A stretch of 64,000 bases of DNA, taken from NCBI GenBank assembly GCA_958496175.1, contig OY292278.1, forward strand, positions 30,132,001 through 30,196,000, written 5' to 3'. Under the pieces are notes generated by a model, which searched no databases, was not told the DNA's origin, and saw only the letters and a list, made by a program, of their open reading frames with translations. Made by a program: the position numbers and the translations under genes. Source of the stretch: Sisyra terminalis. Lineage: Eukaryota > Arthropoda > Insecta > Neuroptera > Sisyridae. Shown in pieces: positions 25,502 to 36,429 of this stretch; positions within the stretch are counted from its first letter, which is position 1, and each line of letters begins with the position of its first letter.

Positions 25502-25709
25502 CAGTGTTTCTTAACCTATGATCTCTAGACTACTGGAGGTCAGTAGTATCATCATTTTTCATATCACTTTTTATATTTTCTTTTTTTTTTGATTGTTGTA
25601 CTAACATAAGTGAACCAATATTTTTTGCTTTTTTTTTATTAAAGAGGTCCTTGAAATTGTGCTTGATTTCCTAAGGAGTTCATGGACTAAAAAAGTTTAA
25701 GAAATGCTA
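25502..25709. mobile_element. hAT MITE, 208 bp
   Basis: Left end CAGTGTTTCTTAACC and, reversed right end, TAGCATTTCTTAAAC. Flanking octamers TCCTTAGT (25494-25501) and TCTTAAGT (25710-25717) match at 6 of 8 positions. It lies only 12 bp beyond the neighbouring Tigger-like MITE. Confidence 0.7.
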
Positions 25710-25719
25710 TCTTAAGTAA

Positions 25720-27340
25720 AACAAAAATATTTATCTAAATACCCTTACTTTAAGTAATCTTTACCTTCATTTTCTAACAATGATATGAAGTTTCCAGAAA
25801 AATAAACAAAGAAGAAGAAATAACTATTCAAATCAGTCCAATGTTTTGTCGAGAATTCCCAGAAACTCTGTCTTTTTTGGTTAATGGTCAGTCTACTCGA
25901 GAGGTACATAATGATTCTATAGAATATAGATAGATGTCTCAATAACTACAGAAAGTAGTCTTCTGCTTATTTAGTTGTTTCATTCAATGAAGATTTCTAA
26001 TTATATTGGTAAACACTAGTTTGTCCTCTGTGATTTGGGTCTATCTATTGTCTAAATATTTGAACATATTGTAGAAAAAAATTAAATTGTAAAAAAACCA
26101 TAGTCAAAACCAGCGCTTTATAGACTATCTCCATTTTCAATAAAAAACTGTTTTCACCCACTTCAATTTTTGGAAAATCCTAATTTCATAAATACTTCCC
26201 TGATAAAGTAATACACATGCCGGTTTTGGAGCGGAAACCTTGACCACTCGGCCACCAAGGCATATTTGAACTTTTGTTCTAAACCAAAATTTAGAACCAA
26301 ATGCATAAGTATCTCACCCCATTTGAAATAAAGTTGATCTTTTCCTTTATTTCGTAAAACACTTTAGTGACGAATTGACATTGGTTTCTATATGGTAACT
26401 GTAGTTTTTCACAAATCACCATACCACTTGAATATTTTACTTTGCCACGAAAAAATCAACGCTTGGTATTCCAAAAACGGTACTCAAATGTTTACCAAGT
26501 TTGCCTCTTTTCTAAAGAAGGGAAAAAAGTGGATATTCTAAAGTCACAAATTGTTTTTCGTACATCAAAAACCAAAAGCTTTTCTTCTATGAAATTTAAC
26601 AGAGGTTGAACTTTGATTTATTTTTAAATAAAACCATAAACCATACTTTACCTACTTTCCAATCCTAAAAGCACTAAATAAGCGACACATCAGGTGTAAT
26701 AGTTTGGTAATATTGATTCAATAATGTTTTTTTAATTTTTTCTATAAAATCTCTAAGCGAAGTTAAAAATAGCTAAACCTTTCAAGCTCCACTTACTTTA
26801 TTAACAGTACAAGATTACATCAATTATGTATATTAACCAACAGCCTAATATCGAATATACTTATGTATTAATAAAAAGCTCGACTTAAATGCCAAATTCT
26901 AACAATGACCCATTTACATGAAATTCTGTCGTTAACATTTAACGCTTTAATTGGAACTTTGTTACAGTTCTACGTTTCTGTTTCATTTAGTTCATTTAAA
27001 TGTCAAATTGATGCTCCATCTATGAAGTACTTCTAAAAACAAATGAAAATATTATTGTGAAACTTTTCCGTTTGTTTTATTTAGTTGCACAACTTGAATT
27101 ATTTGTTGTATATTTTATAATTACTGGTTGTAATTAATTGCATTTATGTTTTTAATTAAACCTTTCCCGACCTCTGTAGAAAATACAGTTTTATTGACCT
27201 CTTACCTTTGCACAACGTACGATTGCTATCATGGAAAATATAATTACAATTTTCAGATTTCCCATTGACTTTTTTTGGCGCTCTTTTTAAACGCCTTTAC
27301 TTGGAAACAATATTTGTATTCTCGCAAACAGTAATCAAAT
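25720..27340. other. AT-rich DNA upstream of the first tensin coding exon
   Basis: Contains the SINE head on the minus strand at 26218-26263 and nothing else supported. Any tensin promoter or 5' UTR exon should lie here or further upstream; no core promoter motif could be picked out with confidence. Confidence 0.5.
26218..26263 (-). mobile_element. tRNA-like SINE head fragment, copy 2
   Basis: Reverse strand reads GCCTTGGTGGCCGAGTGGTC followed by CCGCTCCAAAACCGGCAT, matching the first 45 bp of the SINE family. No tail or box B is seen. Confidence 0.7.
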
Positions 27341-27438
27341 GAAACAGGGTGCATTTTAATAAGACTAAATCAAATAGGGCACAAAGCGTTCCCCTATTGT
27401 TAAGACTGGCAAGAATAAATCTTGATTTACTTTACAAA

Positions 27439-27615
27439 ATGCGTCCGACAACGCCTTGTAGTTGTCAAACGCCCGTGGATCGAATAAAAAATTTAGAAGA
27501 TGTGCCATATCCTTTTAGTATAAAAACGCTGTATCAAATCGCATTTACGATTTGGCATGTCGCTTTGCACATTGAAAACCAATATCGCGTCTTACAATGT
27601 AACGATCAAATTGAG
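27439..27615 (+). CDS. Probable first coding exon of tensin (unrecognised N-terminal segment)
   Basis: Proposed initiating exon. The frame is open from about 27343 (TGA just before it). The ATG at 27439 has A at -3 and opens 59 codons, ending in GAG followed by the donor GTATAA. Codon choice (CGA, GCG, TTA, ACG) matches the downstream tensin exons and differs from the AT-rich surroundings. The peptide begins MRPTTPCSCQTP and later contains FTIWHVALH. I recognise no domain; it is not an obvious C1 zinc finger, which some vertebrate tensins carry here. The phase-0 join to 27689 and then to 47115 makes assignment to tensin likely but not proven. An AG acceptor just upstream (about 27347) would allow the exon to start earlier. 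It could also be an exon of an unrelated or lineage-specific transcript. Confidence 0.5.
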
Positions 27616-27688
27616 GTATAAAAAATTCACCGCCCAGACAAGAAGAATACATATAATATTTATATTCTTTCTTTTTTTTTTGTTTCAG

Positions 27689-27736
27689 CATATCCACGAA
27701 ACTTCCTCTGTAAAAAATGGAGCGAAACACAAACAG
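27689..27736 (+). CDS. Probable second coding exon of tensin (48 bp)
   Basis: A 16-codon exon starting after a long pyrimidine tract and TTTCAG and ending ...AAACAG before the consensus-like donor GTGAGT. The peptide is HIHETSSVKNGAKHKQ. The preceding intron (27616-27688) is 73 bp, and both boundaries are phase 0. The exon therefore joins without a frame change to 27439-27615 upstream and to 47115 downstream, where the protein continues NTAVMTSQP. It is hydrophilic and basic, as expected of a linker before the PTP-like domain. Support is splice-site quality and phase agreement only; no homology is recognised. The next intron would be 19.4 kb, long but normal for adhesion-gene 5' introns in large insect genomes. 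Confidence 0.5.
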
Positions 27737-28090
27737 GTGAGTTGTAAATTTTTTGATTCTATATTTACTCTGTTTCGGAATCTCTTTGAAAGTGTTATAA
27801 TCAAACAATACCTCTGTAGCTTAATATAAAAATGAATAATGTCAATATTTTTACAAGCTGTTTTTCAATGGTTTATGCAGGTTTCTCGCCACACTTAATT
27901 TCCACGTTCTTTTATGCAGTAGTTCCTATTCAAATTTAGACCAAAAATTTTATAATTATTTTATTACAATATAATTCATTTCTCTTAATTGAAATATAAA
28001 AAATAGCTAAAACTACCAACATTTCAATAAGTTATCTTTAGTGACAAAAGAAGTTAGGTACTTATGGAATACTTATTCAAGAATAAATTA

Positions 28091-28671
28091 CTTTAATCAC
28101 TGCGACTGCGCGGGTTTTCATTGCGTGGTTTTCACCGCGCAAGTCGAGTTTTTAATATCAATTTTCACACTGCACGATTAAAACTTCACATAGTACAGGT
28201 TTTAAAATTTTTGTTTTCGTGGATGCAAAAATATTATGGATTATGGCAGAAATTTAACATCTGCTTTCGCTCTTTATGAAAGAAATTATAAGACAAAGAA
28301 AAAGACTAGTAAATAATCCAAGAAAACCATATTTTTCAAAGACAAAAAGCTCATTAGGATATAGCTGCAACTTATTTTTTTTATTGCAAATACATTGACG
28401 TTCTTGAATAAATTCGTATTTATTCAATACGATACTATTTTTTTAAATTGAAATTGTTTTTTTAAGATGCTAGTTTTATCTTGAGTTTATAATACCTACT
28501 TATATACTTTTTTTTGTTTAAACACAAAATTTTCATTTATTTTTTTAAAATTATTCTAATATTTGGAACCTATCTCTCCATCTTCATTCAAATTAGGGTT
28601 CACATTACATGGTTTCGTATTGTGCACTGTTTTTCAGGAACGGAACTACCGCGTTGTCGAAGGGATTACTG
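28091..28671. mobile_element. Tigger-like MITE, 581 bp
   Basis: Left end CTTTAATCACTGCGACTGCG and, reversed right end, CAGTAATCCCTTCGACAACG align as degenerate inverted repeats, flanked by TA at 28089-28090 and 28672-28673. The interior near the left end has TTTTCATTGCGTGGTTTTCA. The 119-codon frame at 28514-28873 overlaps the right end and is not considered real. Confidence 0.7.
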
Positions 28672-28689
28672 TATAATATTTTTATTTCG

Positions 28690-31600
28690 GTTTCCATTAT
28701 TGCTTGTCTCTTCATGTCATTCGTATGTTTTCATCTTGTCAAATCTTTTTCATAAAATCCTCAAAAGCACGAGGATTGTGATTGACAGCTTTTCCAATGG
28801 GAATTCACTAGGGAAAAGTCAAAAGGTTTTAAACGTAGGTAGTGACATCACCAACCACTACAACAACATTTAAGGGATCAATTGCATAAGAAATATTTCC
28901 TTTCCGTTCACAAATGAACCGTAACATACTCTCGATATGATTGTAAAAAAATTTCAGCTGAATGAATCTTATTGTTTTGAGAGAAGACCAAATATTATTT
29001 AACGATTTTAACATTGAATTTTCGGATTTTATCAACCGCACTTAATTGTGTTATCAATGAAAAACATTCTTGAACTTTGCTTTAAAAACTTATTTTATAT
29101 ACATTATAAAATAAATTTTCTCAAGAAAATTCTGAGTTTATACCGTTCAGTGAAGGTACAGTGTACATCTTCAAAAATTTGATTTCAATGTTTAAGTACG
29201 ATTCAGAAAAGTGTCCCATACTTGACCTGACAGACCGATTCCAGTGATATGTGACCTACTAGAGATATCTTACTGTTACATAGTTGTGTCATTGGACACA
29301 ATTAACCCACGAGGGTTAAACTTATGACTCATTGCAATTATTGCCAAGAGATAGATGATACAAAAAAAAAAGGTTAATTAAATTATAAATTGAGCACCAA
29401 TTTAACAAAAATCGACTTGATCAAAAAAATCGACTTTTTTTTAACGATATTATAAAACTATTATAAAATTTTGAGCCTTTTATAGTGATATTAAGAGGTC
29501 TATCATCGTATTTTTTGATTTTTCAATGCAAAGCTCATTTCTTTCTCAAAAGTCGAACCAGTACAATTAAAAAATTAAACAACGTATTGCGTAAACAATT
29601 ACGGGCTTTATTTACGAATCCATAGTATAAAGTATCGCTGGCCTTTTGCATCTGATCAGCCCTTCTGAATTTTCCTCCCTCTACGTTTCTCGAGACTATC
29701 AATATTAAAAAAGAAACATTAAAAATTGCCAAATAAAAAAATAATTGTTAAAAATTAGAAATTATCCAACTTCTTCTATTCTCAATAAAATGCCAATACC
29801 ATTCCATTATCGTTTTTAAGATAAAAGCTGTGCAAAGAAGTTTCAAAGTACTACGTCCCTGACAAATAAGGTGAAATAAGACCTAAAAAATCGCTTTCTA
29901 AAAAATCACCCATAATCAGTGATTTCCACATTATACAAAAGATAGGGAAAACTCTTTTGGAATCAATATTTGCATAAAAATATAAACAACATGCAATATA
30001 CATAAACAACACAATTAACTAATCTCCAAAGTAGGGCTAACCGAGTAATTGCGTGGAATGGAATGGGCATGTGTGGAAACTAAAGATTCTTAGTAGTTGA
30101 TAATCATAAATTCGCCTACCAACACTACTCATTTCTCATACTACTAATTCACAAAATGTTTCATTATTATAGCTACAATACAAATTAAGATACCCCATTA
30201 AATGTTAAAATGGTTTTTTTGCTTTGGCATTTTTGCAATTTCATTATTGCAATGACCATTTTATATAGTTTTATGCTAAAATTTACGTTCAAACTTTGCA
30301 ACGTATTTCTTTCCAAAATATTTACCAATTCTTGTTCTAATGATTATTCAATATTAAGTTTCAATTTTCGGATGCAGTACAAATCTTTAACCTAATACAA
30401 AAGAAAACGTGTACTTGATTTCCAGTAATTACGTGAGATATGGTAAATATTTAAATAATAGAAATGAAAATATATTTATAATGAATATTTAAACAAAAAA
30501 AATGTTGTTTCTAGTAATCTTGCATAGCCATATTTCTTCAGTTTTATCTAGGACGAAAAATCCATTTAAAAAAAATCCTTATAACGAAAACTAGTAATAA
30601 AGTATATAACAAATTATATTCTTGTTCGATTTAAATCAAACCATACCAGCAATCGATTCATCAATTATTATTAGTTATGCTAATTGGCATGAATATCCAT
30701 TATTTACTTGTGATATTTCAAATCCTATTTATTGTCATTAAAAGTCATAAATCACTAAGTTTGCGTCAGAAAATGCATGAATGCATGTTTGAAACTCGAC
30801 GACTTATAAAGCATGAAAATAAATAGTATGTAGTCAAATAATTTACTATAACTTTATTGAAATAAATGTGGTTTTAAAAAATGAAGACAATCGACTATGA
30901 AGAATTGAACATTGAAAGTTTACTTATTCAATGAATATGTTATAAAAACATTTTGATAAAGTGTGCTGCAACTGAAACTTATCGATTGGAGTTCTTTTTA
31001 TGTTTGTATTGTATGATATCTCAAATGCTTGAGGGAATATTTTGAATATGTTATTTGTAATAATTTCACGAAATTTATGTGTAGAAAAATTTTAAACATA
31101 CCACACGATTAAATGAAATGGCAATTTTTTTGTTGAGGTCATAAAAAACATATTGCTGTTTAAAAAAGGCTTAGCGGATTCTAACTATATATGGTTGGTG
31201 TTGGTTGGAAAGTTCAAAGTTCAAAATTGTTGTTGAAATTATTTTATTGCTGGCAATAAAGTTTTAGCGAACCGTTGCAGGTGGAAGAAGTAGTGCATGG
31301 TTGTAGTAGTCAAGTAGTTAAAGTTTTAATTTAATTTTTACATTGAAGACGAGAAGCAATCGAGGAAGTTGGTTTCTGAATAAATTTGTCCTAACAAATA
31401 GAGATTTATCGAACATCACAACTAACAGCTTGAGTATATGTAGTACAAAGATAAATTAAAGCTAATTAATCAATGTAAACGGAGCAACATCACGTTCATG
31501 TTGTCTACGTGCTAACTTGTAAATGTTTATTATAACAGCAAATCTAAACTCTATAACACCTTTAAGCGACTTAGATAGCAAGGAAGTACATTCACGACAG

Positions 31601-33110
31601 ATCCACGACAATTACACTCTTTATTGACGCGGACAAATGTTGGTTAGTTGGTTTACTTCATGTTTTCATAAAAATTTCGTTTGCATGCTTCAATAGCTTC
31701 AAGTTCCCTGTCCTTCCTATATCCCTCGAATAGCGATTTATTACGAGTTAACTGTACAGGGTTTTTTGCAAATTTGTAATATCGTGCAAATCTCTTGTGT
31801 GGATTGGATAAAGCGTCAACTACTATGCTTGTAGGAAGTGCGAATATATTTTACATTAGTGAATAAACCATAATGATTATTAAAGTCGTTATTGCTACCA
31901 CATTAACACAACTATTGGCAATTTCATTGGCAATTGGCGATGGTTTTAACATCATCTTTTGCAATACAAGGGAATTAAGAGATCTCATGACTATAAAATG
32001 AAGTTTTTAAATATTTCATAGCTAAACAACACTATTATCATATCTAATTGCAACTATAAATAGAATGTCATAACAATTTACGTTTCAACAGAATGAGGCA
32101 TTCTCCAAAAACGTTAAGGTAAAAAATCATAACATATTGAGCCCATTATTTGATCTTCGCCGTGATTGATAGCTATATCTATTTTTTAAACAATTGTAAA
32201 GTACCTTAAAGATAAGATTACCTGCGTGATTAAGTTAAGCCTAATTATAAATATTTTGACTACATTTATTTAGTCATGTTTACACTTGCAACAAATATTA
32301 AACTAGTGTTTAAAAATAAAAAATATGTGGAGCAAGATATTAAAAAGTTAACAAAAGTGAAAAGGAATTCAAAATGCAATTTTATCGGGTAATTAAAATT
32401 ATATCACTTAAATTAGATTTTTATTTAACTTAAACGATGTTACATTAAATTATTTTGAAATATAGAATATATTTGGCCATTTTTTCAATTGTGAAATCAA
32501 CGAATTCCACATCGAGTGTACTAAAAGTGTCAATAAGTGTGGTTATTGCAAATGTGGGTTATTCTCATCAAATTCCGAAATAAGGTAGAAAAAATTCATA
32601 AATTTTTAGTCAATTTTGTCGTTATTGTGTAACTAAATTTAATCAATATAGTAGTACCCAGAATAAACTTATTTTAGACAAATTATAAGAATCATTTATA
32701 ACTTTTAAAGTATGGGATCGGTTTTTATATGGCATACCATCATTGAATCGTATCTGTTATTGTTTGAGCAAAAAGTTTGGACTCTAACAGTATTATTGTT
32801 TCCTTATTATAATACTCCTCTGTAAAGTGTTATTTGTTGTTCTGCCCCATCAAAATGAACTACTTGTATTTCTGCATTGTACTTACAGCAATAATTTTCA
32901 CTAAAGTCTATATGAATGATGTTCTCATCTTTAAACATGAAACAATGGTAAACTTAAGGATTAAATAAACAAAGACTTAAAAAAAATCAAGTTCGACTAG
33001 TTTAAAAGCCATTAACTCATTAATCGTCATTCTCTCGTTTCAATTTGAAATGAGTTTGGGATATTAGTTAACATAATGTGGTCTAATTTATGAAATACTA
33101 CTTCTGAAAA
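28690..33110. other. Intron DNA, gene-free
   Basis: Lies within the proposed 19.4-kb tensin intron. Only short AT-driven frames; no element ends, RNA gene or conserved coding segment seen. Confidence 0.55.
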
Positions 33111-33118
33111 GTATACTA

Positions 33119-34011
33119 GGGTGTTTCAATAAGAGCGCAAGATTTCAGTGTTCATTAAAACATGGTTTTCTGTAGCAAAGTATTGAAATATTTATTGATT
33201 TAGAAAATATACGTTTCGGAAGTATGCATGAAACAATTTTTTTTTAAATGGCCGCCACGGCTTTGCTGGTATTTGCATACTCTTTTGACGAAATTTTCAA
33301 TAACGTTTTTACGCAATGTATGTGGTAGTATTTCATTGATATAGTGTCTAGTTTCGATTTTCAATACTTCGATGGTTGCAGGCTTATTGGCATAAACCTA
33401 TACCTTCATATAATCTTACATCCAGACATCTAAAGGGGTTAAATTGCTAGAGCGTGGAGGCCAATTCTGGTCACCAAGCCGGGAAATTACACGATCAGAA
33501 GCAAACTCGTGCAAGTTCGTCAATGTTACACGGGTGATATGGTATGTGGCACCGTCCTGCTGAAACCACAAGTCGTCATGATTAATAGCTTCCAAATGAG
33601 GCACAAGAAACTGTTATCATATCACGATAATATTCGCCATTCACCGTTACTGCATTACCTTCTTCGTTTTCGAAAAACGGTCCAATTATTCCTCCAGACC
33701 ATAATGCATACCATACAATGACCCGTTGTGGATGCATTCTTTTCTGATGAATCGTTCGTGGATTTTCAAAGTCCCAAATGTGACAGTTTTGCCTATTCAC
33801 GAAGCCATCGAGGTGAAAATGGCCTTAATACTGAAAAAAAATTGTTTGAAAAATCAGCAGGTTGCTCAAGGATCCAATAGATGAATTCTCTTCGCTGTTC
33901 ATGGTCTACTATTTCATGTTTACTAACTCTCATCTGTCAACTTTCGATTTGTCACATCATAATCATGTAACATTATGACAATTCAAATCTTGCGCTCTTA
34001 TTGAAACATCC
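33119..34011 (-). mobile_element. mariner-like element with intact TIRs and internally deleted transposase
   Basis: Inverted terminal repeats of 27 bp, GGGTGTTTCAATAAGAGCGC... at 33119-33145 and its complement at 33985-34011, differ at one base. On the minus strand the transposase survives in overlapping frames: NRQNCHIWDFENPRTIHQ then HPQRVIVWYALWSGG, followed by PHLEAINHDDLWFQQDGATYH (second catalytic Asp in QQDGA) and GDQNWPPRSSNLTPLD (third Asp). The N-terminal half is missing or scrambled and the frames are broken. The 893-bp length against about 1.2-1.3 kb for intact relatives indicates an internal deletion. Confidence 0.9.
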
Positions 34012-34025
34012 TTTATAAGCACTTT

Positions 34026-34270
34026 GAAGAAAAACAAAAACTAAATGTATTTATGACGTATTGCCCAGATACTTATTTTGATTGTCAAGCAATTTTAATC
34101 AAGTTAGCAGTTATAGAGAGATCCAATACTGAGACCACTACTGAGTACTGAGAGTTGCTAGGAAATCAAAATACGTACTTAGGAAATACGTCATAAATAC
34201 ATTGTGTTTGAGTTTTTTGTGTTTAACTTTATATTATAGTTTACTTTTGCGATGTATGTTACATAAATTA
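34026..34270. mobile_element. Foldback MITE family, copy b
   Basis: Left arm GTATTTATGACGTATTGCCCAG and right arm (reversed) matching it, GTATTTATGACGTATTTCC, enclose about 100 bp. The right side continues into TATAGTTTACTTTTG like the other copies. It abuts the mariner-like element (15 bp away). Confidence 0.75.
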
Positions 34271-34289
34271 GATCACAATTATAAAACAA

Positions 34290-34445
34290 ATGTAAATACA
34301 GGAAAGCCAAAAGTCCAGAGACTCTCAAGAAATCTAACACGAAAAACACAGAGGTAGAAAACTTGGCTCAAATTAAATATTTAGGAAATATAATAACGAT
34401 AGATGGAAAGTTCACACAATCGTAATTAAAGAGCGAATTGCTATG
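34290..34445 (+). mobile_element. LINE RT relic (thumb region)
   Basis: The plus strand encodes TEVENLAQIKYLGNIITIDG then KFTQS, matching the 'v..FKYLGs.it.dGk...ei' segment that follows the RT active site in R1/RTE/Jockey-like insect LINEs. The frame ends at a stop. Related to the larger relic at 39-40.4 kb. Confidence 0.7.
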
Positions 34446-35635
34446 GCATAAATGATGTTCAAACAAGAATAATCAATCAACTGTAAAGTTATTCGATTTA
34501 TTTTTAAAGTACGGTTCTATATTCTATATTGAATGTTCATATTTCATAATTGATAAATCTGGATCAAAAATTGTTTACATTTTTTGTAATTAAAACACAA
34601 ATCAAGGGAAACATTCTTTAAATTGAAACATGTTTAAGTGTACCAAAATATATGCAGCTTTCGTATTTATTTGTCCTCATAGTTATGATGTACACGTATT
34701 TAAAAATTGGGTCGTTTAGGAAAGCCTAGAACTCATAGAGAATTAAGTATTCTCAAAGCATACTTGAAATTTCGAGCTTCCAGTGTCGTCATGACCTCAT
34801 AAGACATTTTTGTGTAAACTGTGTATCTATACAAAACGAATTGCGGTTCTATATGCATAATTTATACTTGTAACAAAATGACTGAAGAGTCCTTAATTTG
34901 CATATAATTATCTTGTTTCTCATTTTATATATCAATAATTATCCAACGAGCAATAAGCTGTAAATATTAACCATTTTCATAGCTTCTATTTATATTTTAT
35001 CTCTTATTCCGTCTTCTTTCCTTCTTCTTTCTAATCATTTTTTTTCTTTTAATATTTGCTCAAATTCTTCTTTTATGTTTTTACTTTTATCTACTAGGTA
35101 CTTTATAGTGTTAGGAAGTGTTTTAATCGTAAAAAAATTCCTTCATAAGATTTTGGCAAGAATATTAAATAAGACGTCTTATGTATCATGCAAATCTCAA
35201 AAATCATATTTCGTAGAAAGCTCAAATTTTATATTTAGGTTTTTTATTATTGCTTTTTAAAGTGACAAGTTGCGCACATTGCATTTTGTTTTAAATCGAA
35301 GTGATTATAATAGTACCTATGCAAATTTTGAAAAAAAGGAATTTTGAATTTTTCCTCATTTAACTAAAAGTTCCATGAACCTTTTTCTCGTTGAACCAAA
35401 AGTATATACACTGTATATTAATGCTTTTTGTATATCAGCCATAAGACCAAATTGTGCTAAAGACAGAAAATACTTTTTTCTCACTTGTGTAATACACGCT
35501 TCTTTGCAAAACTAGTAAAATTGAAAATACCAATTATTAAAATGTTTTTATTTGGCGGAAAAAATTAAGTAGAACCATATTTGTATATCTATATATTCCA
35601 AATCTATATATTTGAATTTAGTGTACCTATACATT

Positions 35636-36120
35636 GTATAAATCTATTTTTCGAGTGTTAGCGCTATGATCATCTTAATTCAAATTTAGCTGATATCTTT
35701 AAAACCAAATTGTTAATTTCCATCTTATATTAGTTGGCAATAATTTGCTAGAGCAAAAACTATCTCAAGTTCTTTGTATGCTGAAAGCCACGCTATCATA
35801 AATACACTTAACATAATACGTACTGTAAAATAACTAATTTGAACTGAAGATAGTATGGCTTTCAATACAGATATATAAAATCGTCGGGTTTAAGTGCTAA
35901 GACCATCTTAAATCAAATTTAGATGGTATATTAAAGGCCAAATTGTTTATTTCTATCTTATATTAGTAGGCAATGATTTACTAAAACAAAAACTATTTCA
36001 AGTTCTTCGCATGCTGAATGCTACACTATCATAAATACTTTTAACATAATATGTACTGTAAAATAACTAATTTGGACTTAAGACATTATGGCTCTCAGGT
36101 ACAGATATATAAAATCGTTT
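35636..36120. repeat. Tandem duplication, two units of about 243 bp
   Basis: 35636-35880 and 35881-36120 share ATCTTAA(T)TCAAATTTAG, TCTTATATTAGT.GGCAAT, TTCAAGTTCTT, CTATCATAAATAC and GATATATAAAATCGT in the same order at about 85% identity by eye. It leads directly into the GACTGACTAACTGATTGATTG sequence, so it may be the tandem part of a Helitron-like element ending at 36419. Confidence 0.8.
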
Positions 36121-36419
36121 GTCCTGACTGACTAACTGATTGATTGATAGTTCAACGCACAGTCTAAAGCGCTAATCGTAGAAACGTGAAATATGGCGAA
36201 TTTACTACTTATATGATGTAGGCATCCGAAAATTCCTACTTTAAAAAGATGAAAAGAAGTGGGTGACAAAGGTTAAAGATATTGTATCACCTGAAGAACA
36301 ATCAAAATTTCAAATTGAGCGTACAATCCTATAGGTATACCTACTAAGAGAAATATTCCAATCATATTTAGGTCTAAATCTTATAATTCGTCCAGCGAAA
36401 CGGCTGAATGTTGCCTAGT
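36121..36419 (+). mobile_element. Helitron-like non-autonomous element, 3' part
   Basis: Contains CTGACTGACTAACTGATTGATTG then CAACGCACAGTCTAAAGCGC, a block that recurs in many arthropod repeats, and ends CCAGCGAAACGGCTG...TTGCCTAGT. The final CTAGT fits the Helitron CTRRT 3' end, and AGCGAAACGGCT could form a short hairpin just before it. The 5' end is not defined. No Rep/helicase gene. Confidence 0.5.
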
Positions 36420-36429
36420 AATCAATATA

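Noticed and set aside
28514..28873. 119-codon plus-strand open frame
   Set aside because: Runs across the right end of a TA-flanked Tigger-like MITE; hydrophobic low-complexity start; no homology recognised.
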